Shown: positions 14,838 to 23,411 of the stretch, one piece after another
How the letters are laid out: the number at the start of each line of letters is the position of its first letter
Numbering within the stretch: position 1 is the stretch's first letter
DNA from: Syntrophomonas zehnderi OL-4
GTDB lineage: Bacteria; Bacillota; Syntrophomonadia; Syntrophomonadales; Syntrophomonadaceae
Assembly: GCF_000983115.1 (NCBI RefSeq)
Contig: NZ_CGIH01000013.1
Span: forward strand, 41,765-105,764
DNA: 64,000 nt
Direction of reading: 5' to 3'
The notes under the pieces: model-generated
The model's database searches: none
The model's input: the letters and a program-made list of their open reading frames with translations, nothing else
Told to the model about the DNA's origin: nothing
Position numbers and translations under genes: made by a program

Positions 14838-17117
14838 ATGCAAACAAAATATGGCAGCTATCAGATCAGGATAAATGGCATCGTACAGGGAGTTGGCTTC
14901 AGACCTTTCGTCTATCGTCTGGCCAGCGAATATGATCTTAAAGGGTGGGTTTTAAACTCATCTGCGGGTGTGCTCATCCGGGTAGAGGGGCCTGACGAGC
15001 AAATTAACACGTTTGCCCGCCGACTGGTGGAAGAACCGCCGCCCTTGGCATTGATCCGCAGCTGGGATATTAATGCCCAGGATTGGTCTGGCTTCACTGA
15101 TTTTAAAATTAAAGCCAGTGATGACCATGAGCAGAAGGTGGCAATGATATCGCCCGATATAGCTGTTTGTGCGGAATGCAGAAGTGAAGTGTTAAACAGG
15201 GAGGATCGGCGTTATCATTACCCATTCATCAACTGTACCAACTGTGGCCCGCGCTTTACAATCATCAAAGATTTGCCTTATGACCGGTCTATGACTACTA
15301 TGGCATCTTTTCCGATGTGTCCGGAATGTCAGCGGGAATACGAAAACCCCAACCATCGCCGTTTCCATGCCCAACCCAATGCCTGTCCGGTCTGTGGCCC
15401 GCATATCTCCCTTTTAAACCGACAGGGTCAGGAGATTAACCAGGATGTCCGGGAATTGTTTAAGGCGGGATATATTGTGGCTGTAAAAGGACTGGGCGGT
15501 TTCCACTTAGCCGTTAACGCACGTGATGCGAAAGCAGTAGCCCGTCTGCGTAAGAGTAAACAGCGGGATGCCAAACCTTTTGCGGTTATGGTCAAGGATG
15601 TAGAAACAGCCCATAAATACTGTCTCATAAGCCCCCCAGAGGAGAGATGGCTGCTGGCTCCGCAGGCACCGATTGTGGTATTAAAATGTCGGGAGGGAAA
15701 CCAGCTTAATTCGGATATTATCCATCCCGGACTTAATACCCTGGGGGTAATGCTGCCCTATACGCCTTTGCATTACTTGTTATTTGATCAGGATCTGGAA
15801 ATATTGATTATGACAAGTGCCAATATCAGCGATGAGCCATTGATTATTGACAATCAGGAAGCAATCGGCAAGCTAGGCCAGATTGCTGATTATTTTCTGG
15901 TACATAATCGGGATATCTATAACCCCTGTGACGATTCCGTTCTGCGGGTTACTTCTTTGGATACTCCCCTTTTCTTTAGACGGGCCCGCGGTTTTGTTCC
16001 CCGGGGTATCAAGATAGACGATGGAACCAAGCCGATTCTAGCCGTGGGGGGGGAGATGAAAAATACTTTTTGCCTTACCAGAAATGGGGAGGCTTTTTTG
16101 AGCCAGCATTGGGGTGATTTAAATCATTTTAACAACTATATGAACTTTCAAAGGGGTATCGAACGCTTTAAGCGGATGCTCTATGTGGAACCGGAAATAA
16201 TAGCCCATGATCTGCATCCTAACTACCAGACCAGTCGCTGGGCTAAAATGCAGCCGGGGGTAAAATTGATCGAAGTGCAGCACCACTTTGCTCATCTAGC
16301 CAGCGTTATGGCTGAGCATAACCTGCAGGGTGAAGTCCTGGGGCTGATCTGTGACGGAACTGGCTGGGGAACGGATGGGGCCGTATGGGGGGGAGAGATC
16401 CTCCGGGCTGATTATACGGGTTTTACCCGTTTGGCTCAGCATAAATACGTGCCTTTTCCAGGCGGAGACCAAAATGCGAAAAAGCCTTACCGCATGGCTT
16501 TAATTTACCTATATGCGGCATTTGGAGAAGAAGTTTTCGATTTAGCAGAGCAGTTTTTACCTCAGCTGGCGACAGAAGAAAAAAACATTATGCTGACCTG
16601 CCTGATGAATAATGCTCACGTTCTGCGAACTTCTTCGTGCGGACGATTGTTCGATGCGGCAGGAGCCATCCTGGGAATCTGTAGTATAAATCAATATGAA
16701 GGTCAGGCTGCTGCTGAATTGGAAGCCTGGGCAGATCCCTTCGAAAAAGGTCATTACGGTTTTGATTTATATGCGGAGCAGGGAATCTGGCAAATGGATG
16801 TGCTGCCGATGTGGCCTGAAATGCTGGCTGAGATAAAAAGAAATTATCTGCCCGGACGTATCGCCCAGAAATTCCATTTAACCCTCGTGAAAATGTGGAC
16901 TAAGACTCTCTGTAAACTTAGGGATGAAACCGGTTTGAACCGGGTTGTCTTAAGCGGGGGAGTATTTTGTAATCAGATTCTTAGCAATGGATTGTATAAG
17001 TCATTGACGGAGGAGGGATTTAAGGTTTATCTGCATCAGCAGGTACCGCCTGGGGACGGTGGTATCTCGCTGGGGCAAGCCATAATAGCAAGCGAGGTGT
17101 ATAGGGGATGTGTTTAG
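14838..17117 (+). CDS. hypF: Carbamoyltransferase HypF
   Basis: 759 residues, the usual length. It makes the thiocarbamate on HypE that becomes the CN ligands of the active-site iron. Domains in order: acylphosphatase (~5-90; GIVQGVGFRPFVYRLA), two zinc-finger motifs (CAECR/CTNCGP and CPECQ/CPVCGP, ~110-190), a YrdC-like domain (~205-385; KQRDAKPFAVM) and a Kae1-like domain (~390-750) with metal-binding HHFAHLASVMAEH. The stop overlaps hypC by ten bases. A 222-base gap without clear signals separates it from hyaD. Confidence 0.96.
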   Translation: MQTKYGSYQIRINGIVQGVGFRPFVYRLASEYDLKGWVLNSSAGVLIRVEGPDEQINTFARRLVEEPPPLALIRSWDINAQDWSGFTDFKIKASDDHEQKVAMISPDIAVCAECRSEVLNREDRRYHYPFINCTNCGPRFTIIKDLPYDRSMTTMASFPMCPECQREYENPNHRRFHAQPNACPVCGPHISLLNRQGQEINQDVRELFKAGYIVAVKGLGGFHLAVNARDAKAVARLRKSKQRDAKPFAVMVKDVETAHKYCLISPPEERWLLAPQAPIVVLKCREGNQLNSDIIHPGLNTLGVMLPYTPLHYLLFDQDLEILIMTSANISDEPLIIDNQEAIGKLGQIADYFLVHNRDIYNPCDDSVLRVTSLDTPLFFRRARGFVPRGIKIDDGTKPILAVGGEMKNTFCLTRNGEAFLSQHWGDLNHFNNYMNFQRGIERFKRMLYVEPEIIAHDLHPNYQTSRWAKMQPGVKLIEVQHHFAHLASVMAEHNLQGEVLGLICDGTGWGTDGAVWGGEILRADYTGFTRLAQHKYVPFPGGDQNAKKPYRMALIYLYAAFGEEVFDLAEQFLPQLATEEKNIMLTCLMNNAHVLRTSSCGRLFDAAGAILGICSINQYEGQAAAELEAWADPFEKGHYGFDLYAEQGIWQMDVLPMWPEMLAEIKRNYLPGRIAQKFHLTLVKMWTKTLCKLRDETGLNRVVLSGGVFCNQILSNGLYKSLTEEGFKVYLHQQVPPGDGGISLGQAIIASEVYRGCV

Positions 17118-17329
17118 GGGTACCGGGAAAAATAATAGATTTAAAGGAAAACTACATGGCGGTAGTTGATGTGAATGGTAACCAGACTGAAATCAGTATA
17201 CGCTTGACCCCGGAGGCGGAGCTGGGCCAGTATGTACTGATTCATGCCGGTTTTGCCATGGAGGTTGTGGATGAGACGATAGCTCTGGAAACCATGCAAT
17301 ACCTGGAGGAGATGCTGCAGTATGAATAA
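17108..17329 (+). CDS. hypC: Hydrogenase assembly chaperone HypC
   Basis: 73 residues beginning MCLGVPGKI; Cys2 is the essential ligand for the Fe(CN)2CO moiety carried with HypD. An OB-fold pattern and HAGFAMEVVDE complete the family signature. It overlaps hypF and hypD on both sides, so all three are translationally coupled. Confidence 0.96.
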   Translation: MCLGVPGKIIDLKENYMAVVDVNGNQTEISIRLTPEAELGQYVLIHAGFAMEVVDETIALETMQYLEEMLQYE

Positions 17330-18401
17330 CGGGAAAAAATATCAGCAGGATCTCTTAGAGGGAATTTTATCTGCAGATGAAAACATTTCTTTAATGGAGG
17401 TTTGCGGTACTCATACCATGGCGATTGCCAAAAGCGGCCTGCGGCAGATCCTGCCTCCCCATATCAAACTATTGTCCGGCCCGGGCTGTCCGGTGTGTGT
17501 AACTTCTCAGGGGGATATAGATGCGATCATTGAATTGGTGCAGAATGAGGATATCATCCTGGTTACCTTTGGTGATATGATGCGGGTTCCGGGTACCCGG
17601 AGCAGTTTGCAGGAAGAACGCAGCCAAGGGTCGGATGTAAGGGTAGCTTATTCACCTTTGGACGCCTTACGCATAGCCCGCGAGAATCCACAAAAAGAAG
17701 TGATTTTTCTGGGGATCGGCTTTGAAACCACTACCCCGGCGGTAGGCCTTACCGTGCAGCAAGCTCGGGAAGAAGGAGTAAAAAACTTTTCGGTTTTCTC
17801 GGTTCACAAAATGGTTCCGCCTGCCTTGGAGCTTATTTTTTCCGATCCGGAAATACAGGTTGACGGTTTGATTTGTCCCGGACATGTTTCGGCCGTTATC
17901 GGTGTAGAACCCTATGAAATTCTGGCTCAGAAATACAACCGGCCCTGTGTAATAACTGGTTTTGAAACCCTGGACATTTTGGAAGGGATATATATGCTTA
18001 TTAAACAAAAACAAAAACGACAAGCCCGAGCAGAAATACAATATCGCCGCGTAGTGAAACCGGAAGGCAATCCGGTTGCCCGGGAAGTTATCGCTAGATT
18101 TTTTGAGGCAGTACCAGCCCGTTGGCGGGGTTTGGGAGTTATTCCCGACAGCGGTCTAAAATTGCGGGATGAATATGCTGACCTGGATGCCCGCAAGAAA
18201 TTTAATATTACCGAGATGGAGGAAGTTCCCATTAAAGGCTGTGCCTGTGGTGAGGTGCTGATGGGCAAGATCATGCCTGCAGAATGCCCGCTTTTTGGCC
18301 GGGGGTGCACACCTTTGCAGCCGGTGGGCCCCTGCATGGTATCCCATGAAGGCTCCTGTGCAGCCTATTATCGTTTTACACCAGCGAAAGGAAGAAGCTA
18401 A
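17322..18401 (+). CDS. hypD: Hydrogenase iron-cofactor assembly protein HypD
   Basis: 359 residues. With HypC it builds the Fe(CN)2CO group. Conserved cysteine motifs are present: VCGTHTMAI (~27), GPGCPVCVT (~52) and the C-terminal cluster region with CACGEVLMG and FGRGCTP. The FETTTPAVG and KMVPPALE segments are also typical. It overlaps hypC and ends one base before the hypE start. Confidence 0.96.
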   Translation: MNNGKKYQQDLLEGILSADENISLMEVCGTHTMAIAKSGLRQILPPHIKLLSGPGCPVCVTSQGDIDAIIELVQNEDIILVTFGDMMRVPGTRSSLQEERSQGSDVRVAYSPLDALRIARENPQKEVIFLGIGFETTTPAVGLTVQQAREEGVKNFSVFSVHKMVPPALELIFSDPEIQVDGLICPGHVSAVIGVEPYEILAQKYNRPCVITGFETLDILEGIYMLIKQKQKRQARAEIQYRRVVKPEGNPVAREVIARFFEAVPARWRGLGVIPDSGLKLRDEYADLDARKKFNITEMEEVPIKGCACGEVLMGKIMPAECPLFGRGCTPLQPVGPCMVSHEGSCAAYYRFTPAKGRS

Positions 18402-19412
18402 ATGAAACACGACCGCATATTATTGGCACACGGCAGCGGCGGCCTAATGAGCCAGCGTCTGATAGACGAAATATTTAAAAAGGCTTTTAATAACGATATT
18501 ATGGAACCAATGCTGGATGGGGCAATCCTGGATTTGCCGGCCGGGAAACTGGCTATGTCAACCGATTCCTTTGTAATCACACCACTGTTTTTCCCAGGGG
18601 GCGATATCGGCAAACTTTCCATCTGCGGAACGGTTAATGATCTTTTGGCCTGTGGTGCTCAACCGCTTTATCTGTCGACCGCCTTTATCATCGAGGAAGG
18701 CTTGCCCATATCGGATCTTAGGTCAATCGTTGCCTCCATGGCGGAAACCGCTCGGCAAGTTGGTGTCAAACTGGTGACCGGGGATACCAAAGTAGTGGAA
18801 AAAGGCAGTGCCGATGGTGTTTTCATTAATACTACCGGGATTGGAATTATCCCCGCCGGGATCGATTATCTTCCTCAACGTATAAATTCGGGAGATAAGG
18901 TAATTGTCACAGGCAACATCGGGGATCATGGCCTGGCCATTTTGGCGCAAAGGGAAGGGTTAAGCTTTAGTACCCCTGTTCTAAGTGATTGTGCTCCTCT
19001 CTACCAGCTAAAAGATATGATAGATAAATATCAAGATGCGATTAGATGTATGCGTGATCCGACCCGGGGTGGGCTGGCGACCGTATTAAATGAAATTGCA
19101 GTTCAGGCCGGGGTTGGAATCAGGGTTAAGGAAGCAGATATTCCGGTTTCGGTTGCAGTACAAGGGGCCTGTGATATGCTGGGTATGGATCCTCTCTATA
19201 TGGCTAACGAGGGGAAAATGGTGATTTTCGTAGCCGCGGAGGCGGCCGAAGATTTTTTAAACGATTTGCATAAAATGTCCCAGACAGAAAATGCGGCGCT
19301 TATTGGCAGGGTTAGCCCAGAACCAGCTGGAATGGTACTGGTGGAAACCGAACTGGGTGCCGAACGCATCCTAGGAGTACTGGAAGGTGAACATATCCCC
19401 CGCATATGTTAA
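18402..19412 (+). CDS. hypE: Carbamoyl dehydratase HypE
   Basis: 336 residues, AIR-synthase fold. It converts the HypF-derived carbamoyl on its C-terminal cysteine to thiocyanate, the source of CN. The glycine-rich HGSGGLMSQRLI start, the MSTDSFVITP and GTVNDLLA ATP-binding motifs and the C-terminal PRIC with final Cys are all intact. It closes the hyp operon and is followed by a large inverted repeat. Confidence 0.96.
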   Translation: MKHDRILLAHGSGGLMSQRLIDEIFKKAFNNDIMEPMLDGAILDLPAGKLAMSTDSFVITPLFFPGGDIGKLSICGTVNDLLACGAQPLYLSTAFIIEEGLPISDLRSIVASMAETARQVGVKLVTGDTKVVEKGSADGVFINTTGIGIIPAGIDYLPQRINSGDKVIVTGNIGDHGLAILAQREGLSFSTPVLSDCAPLYQLKDMIDKYQDAIRCMRDPTRGGLATVLNEIAVQAGVGIRVKEADIPVSVAVQGACDMLGMDPLYMANEGKMVIFVAAEAAEDFLNDLHKMSQTENAALIGRVSPEPAGMVLVETELGAERILGVLEGEHIPRIC

Positions 19413-19450
19413 AGCGGATAAAATAGACACAGATAACACAGATTTAATGG

Positions 19451-19534
19451 AATCACACAGATTATCCCATTAAAGTATAGGTAAGATTAGAAACTAATCT
19501 TACCTATACTTTAATAAAAATAATCTGTGTGATT
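19451..19534. terminator. Large perfect inverted repeat between convergent hypE and 19544-20281 gene
   Basis: Outer 15-base arms (AATCACACAGATTAT and its complement) flank an inner perfect 20-base hairpin (19471-19490 with 19494-19513, three-base loop) built on TATAGGTAAGATTAG. It lies between convergent genes and can terminate both. Just upstream is ACACAGATAACACAGATT, a short motif that recurs near 63255. Confidence 0.75.
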
Positions 19535-19543
19535 CTGTATCTA

Positions 19544-20281
19544 TTACCTTACTTCCACCTCGGCCTGCGGATTAAAAGGGTTGGTGCGCACACCTAGTGA
19601 AAACAGATAGGGGTAGTTGGCTTTTAAATGCTGCATATAATCTAGCCATTGGTTGGCCAGACTCAGATATACGCGCTTTACATCTTCCCGCAAATGAGCG
19701 TAATCACTATTGGAAAGTGAAGCCAAATCATTTCTTTGACCAAGTTCATCGCTGAGGTGAAATACGGCCCAGAGCAGGTTGGTAAAGCTTTCATGTTCCA
19801 GTAAATTAGGGTTTTCTAAAAGACGCAACAAAAAATCTCGTTTAGCGATTAAAAAGCTGTTCATATCCTGTAAAGAGGCGGGGTCAATCTGACTAAGATG
19901 GGAATTTTTAAGTAGGTTTTTCGCGTTAGCAAAGTCTGCTTGCTCCCAGGAGTCACTTAAAAGCAATTGTTGCCCGAAGGTTTCTGGTGTGAAATAATGG
20001 CAAGTCAAAGTTTTTAACAACTCGGTGCCCACCTCACTGAAAAATGCTCCGATAACCATATTCATTTTTATTAAGCGTTCATTTTTGGCCCGGTTAGTCA
20101 TCAAACTATTAAATACGATTGTTACCAGCAATACATTAATAGGCAGAAATCCTAGTTGAGCAATAAAATAACGGAAAATGAAAGGAGCGTCACTGAAGAT
20201 GGCATAATGAATGGAGTATATAGTTAATGACAAAACTATAAATAATGCCCCCAATTTAGTAAGAAAGCCAAGTTTCTTCAT
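19544..20281 (-). CDS. Membrane protein of unknown function
   Basis: 245 residues. Two hydrophobic helices near the N-terminus (~10-30 and ~38-60) are followed by a soluble, mostly helical domain of ~180 residues rich in Leu and Asn. I do not recognise a family. It is a single gene, convergent with hypE, with its own GGGGGGA ribosome site. No catalytic motif is apparent. Confidence 0.8.
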   Translation of the reverse strand: MKKLGFLTKLGALFIVLSLTIYSIHYAIFSDAPFIFRYFIAQLGFLPINVLLVTIVFNSLMTNRAKNERLIKMNMVIGAFFSEVGTELLKTLTCHYFTPETFGQQLLLSDSWEQADFANAKNLLKNSHLSQIDPASLQDMNSFLIAKRDFLLRLLENPNLLEHESFTNLLWAVFHLSDELGQRNDLASLSNSDYAHLREDVKRVYLSLANQWLDYMQHLKANYPYLFSLGVRTNPFNPQAEVEVR

Positions 20282-20481
20282 TATTAATCCCCCCTTTTTT
20301 TAAATATTACTACCATTACTCCCAGGATACATCAATTTATACAGGTTTAACCAGCAAATTATTCCAAACGGTATCGACTCAGGCTACGGACAAAATATTT
20401 AATGCTATAATATTAACTTAGAGAATACAAACATACGGATAATGACTTAAAAAAACGTTTGGCATAAGGAGATGATTAACC

Positions 20482-21816
20482 GTGAGCTTTCAGCAGGAGT
20501 ACCGTCAAAAGCTGGTTTCGCCTCGTGAGGCTGTTAAATTGGTAAAATCGGGCGACCGGATTCAATTTAACTCATATAATGGGGTTCCCCCGGCTCTGGA
20601 CAGAGCCTTGGCAGCCCGGCGGGATGAACTGGAAGGGGTTATTGTAAGCAGCAGTGTCACCATGTATCCTTTATATACTATTTCCAGTGATCCTGAAGGC
20701 AAACATTTTATTTATAACAACTGGCATGCTTCAGGCTACGATCGCAAACTAGCCCCACAAGGCAATTATTATTATGTCCCGGCCCTTTATTATGAATTTC
20801 CCAGGATATTGGCTAGAAACAGTTTGGATGTGGTCATGCTGCAGGTAGGGGAGATGGATGACAAGGGGAACATGAATTTTGGCCCTAGTGCGGCACATGC
20901 CCGGATACTGGTTGAAGCCGGCCGGAAAGTAATAGTTGAAGTAAACCGTAATATGCCGGTTGCTTATGGCGGTAGTGACGAATCGGTGCATATCAGTGAA
21001 ATAGACCTGGTGGTGGAAGGAGATCACGACCCGCTATTTACGCTGCCGGTACTTAAGGCTAATAAGATCGATCGTAAGATAGCTGACCTGTTAATGAACG
21101 AGATTGAGGATGGAGCCTGTATACAACTTGGCATCGGAGCTATGCCCAATACGGTCGGCGAGCTTATCGCTGATTCAGATCTTCAAGATCTGGGGGTACA
21201 TACGGAAATGCTGGCCGATGCTCACGTAAAAATGTATCAGTCCGGCCGGATAAGCGGAAAAAACAAGGGTCGGGACAAAGGCAAAATGGTGTATGGATTT
21301 GCCATGGGTTCCCAGGAATTATATCGGTTTATTCATCGCAATCCGGCTTGCGCCACCTATTCCATAAAGCATATAAACACACCCCACATTATTGCCATGA
21401 ATCCCAAAGTAATAGCCATCAACAGTGCGATTGAAGTGGATCTGTACTCCCAGATCAATTCCGAGTCTTCAGGTTTTCGTCATATATCCGGCACCGGGGG
21501 TCAGGTGGATTTTATGCTAGGCTCCTATATGTCGGAAGGCGGTAAAGGTTTTATTTGTATGTCCTCAACCTTTACCGACAAGGAGGGCAAGCTAAGCTCC
21601 CGTATCCTTCCTACCTTAAGCCCAGGATCCATAGTAACCGTACCCCGCACTATCGCTCAATATATAGTGACCGAATACGGGATCGCCAATGTAAAAGGCA
21701 AGTCCACTTGGGAACGAGCGGAAGAATTAATTAAAATAGCCCATCCCCGCTTCCAGGATGAGCTGGTTAAGTCAGCCGCGGAAATGAACATCTGGAGGAG
21801 GAGCAACAAGCTGTAG
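20482..21816 (+). CDS. Acetyl-CoA hydrolase/transferase family CoA-transferase
   Basis: 444 residues. It resembles 4-hydroxybutyrate or butyryl-CoA:acetate CoA-transferases. The GIGAMPNTVGELI loop (~220), the catalytic glutamate in LGVHTEML (~241) and the CoA-binding GTGGQVDFMLG (~345) are present. In a syntrophic fermenter it would activate butyrate or another acid using acetyl-CoA, or run in reverse. GTG start after AAGGAGATG. It stands alone; the exact substrate cannot be read from the sequence. Confidence 0.88.
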   Translation: MSFQQEYRQKLVSPREAVKLVKSGDRIQFNSYNGVPPALDRALAARRDELEGVIVSSSVTMYPLYTISSDPEGKHFIYNNWHASGYDRKLAPQGNYYYVPALYYEFPRILARNSLDVVMLQVGEMDDKGNMNFGPSAAHARILVEAGRKVIVEVNRNMPVAYGGSDESVHISEIDLVVEGDHDPLFTLPVLKANKIDRKIADLLMNEIEDGACIQLGIGAMPNTVGELIADSDLQDLGVHTEMLADAHVKMYQSGRISGKNKGRDKGKMVYGFAMGSQELYRFIHRNPACATYSIKHINTPHIIAMNPKVIAINSAIEVDLYSQINSESSGFRHISGTGGQVDFMLGSYMSEGGKGFICMSSTFTDKEGKLSSRILPTLSPGSIVTVPRTIAQYIVTEYGIANVKGKSTWERAEELIKIAHPRFQDELVKSAAEMNIWRRSNKL

Positions 21817-22051
21817 ACAGCGTAAATCAGCCATTTTTCTGTCCTTTTCAATTTGTCTTGTCCCTGCTATTTCTGCCATAAAAAAGCTGTAGGTTAAGCC
21901 CAATAGATGAACTATACTGGTTAGGGTTCGTTTTTTCATCAATTTTATGGCAAGTGAAAGGTTTGCATGTCAATTTTTGTAGTTAAATTAACGTTGCAGC
22001 CAGAAAAGATTAATTAATCGGCAGATCTTTTCTTGAAAGGGGGGGGACAAG

Positions 22052-22798
22052 CTGAAAAAAAGGAGACAATCATTTTTCTTAATATGCTTATTATTAGGTA
22101 TTCTACTACTAAATCCCACTTCGTCTTTATCAAACGGCAGTATAAAAAAACAATCGTCTGTTAAACCAGTGGCGGCTCAAAATTCAGCCCCACCGGTTTA
22201 TAAGGTCGATACTGGCGGTCGCAAACTGGTAGCTTTAACATTTGATGATGGCCCGGATCCCCTTTATACGAAGCAAATCTTGGATGTGCTTAGTAAGTAC
22301 CATGTCAAGGCCACTTTTTTCGTGATTGGGCGTAATGCCCGGCTGCATCCTGAGCTACTATTTAGCGAAATTGCGCAGGGCCATAAAGTTGAAAATCATA
22401 CCACTACCCATCCCGATCTGCCCCAATGCAGTCGGGAAGAGGTTGCCAGGGAAATTACGGAAACGGATAAAATTATTAGGGATCTGACCCACCGTCCGCC
22501 CCATTACTTTCGGCCGCCTAAAAAACTGTTTAATCAGGCAATACTAGATGTTGCAGCCCACAACGGATATAAAACAGTTCTATGGTCGGTATGTGTTGAA
22601 AACCGAAGCTGTAAAACCCCTGAAGAAATGGCCTTAAGGGTAATTAACCGAGCCGAGCCAGGAATAATTATCCTCGCTCACGATGGTAACCTGGATCGCA
22701 GTAAAACTGTGGCGGCACTGCCGATTATAATTAACGCTTACCAAGAAGCAGGTTATACTTTCGTTACCTTGGATGAACTATTGGCCGCGGGTCAATAG
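22052..22798 (+). CDS. Polysaccharide deacetylase with N-terminal signal segment
   Basis: 248 residues if read from CTG at 22052. NodB-type deacetylase motifs are present: TFDDGPDP (the metal-binding Asp pair), HTTTHPDL (metal-binding His pair), RPPKKLFN and ILAHDGN. The usual start choice, GTG at 22169, would remove the first 39 residues, which form a clear signal sequence (Lys/Arg start then FFLICLLLGILLL). The only start available ahead of it is CTG, preceded seven bases earlier by AAAGGGGGGG. The protein should act outside the membrane on peptidoglycan or another amino-sugar polymer. Confidence 0.85.
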   Translation: MKKRRQSFFLICLLLGILLLNPTSSLSNGSIKKQSSVKPVAAQNSAPPVYKVDTGGRKLVALTFDDGPDPLYTKQILDVLSKYHVKATFFVIGRNARLHPELLFSEIAQGHKVENHTTTHPDLPQCSREEVAREITETDKIIRDLTHRPPHYFRPPKKLFNQAILDVAAHNGYKTVLWSVCVENRSCKTPEEMALRVINRAEPGIIILAHDGNLDRSKTVAALPIIINAYQEAGYTFVTLDELLAAGQ

Positions 22799-22826
22799 TT
22801 CATCGTTATGGATTAGATAAATCCAG

Positions 22827-23225
22827 CTACAAATCAATTATAGCCATGGTACAGCGGGATATGCAGATGAGGTTTTCCCCTTCGTCGTAAATGCGGATAT
22901 CCCACACGATTGTCCGGCGGCCTACATGAATGGGCGTGCCAACTGCATGGACTATTCCATCGCTTTTACTGCGGATATGGTTGGCGTTAATCTCCAGACC
23001 CACAGCCCGTTGCTTTTGGGCATCAATAAACTGGTAACTGCCGACTGAAGCCACAGTTTCAGCAATTACTACGGAAACGCCGCCATGCATAACGCCAAAA
23101 GGCTGATGGGTTTTAGGGGTAACGGGCATGGTAGCCACTACTTTTTCTTTGGTAAATTCAGTTAATTCTATTCCTAGTGTTCCTAAGACAGTTTGGTCGA
23201 TATCAAATCCTAAAGCATCAAACAC
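22827..23225 (-). CDS. Hotdog-fold acyl-CoA thioesterase (PaaI/YdiI type)
   Basis: 132 residues, GTG start with AAAGAAGG upstream. The signature GVMHGGVSVVIAETVAS carries the HGG loop and catalytic Glu of this family. It probably hydrolyses an aromatic or short acyl-CoA thioester; the substrate is unknown. It is a single gene convergent with the deacetylase. Confidence 0.9.
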   Translation of the reverse strand: MFDALGFDIDQTVLGTLGIELTEFTKEKVVATMPVTPKTHQPFGVMHGGVSVVIAETVASVGSYQFIDAQKQRAVGLEINANHIRSKSDGIVHAVGTPIHVGRRTIVWDIRIYDEGENLICISRCTMAIIDL

Positions 23226-23411
23226 GTTACATCATGCCTTCTTTCTTGTATATTATCCTAAAACCTGTTTAGATTACGAACTTATGATAACATATTAACA
23301 AATGCAGGGCACATGTAATTTGCTCCCCCCCAAAGACCTTTTGGTTTGCAGGCAAGTGGGCTTTTAGGTGATGTCATATTTTGTGAAAGAAAAGGGTAAC
23401 GTGGTGAAACG

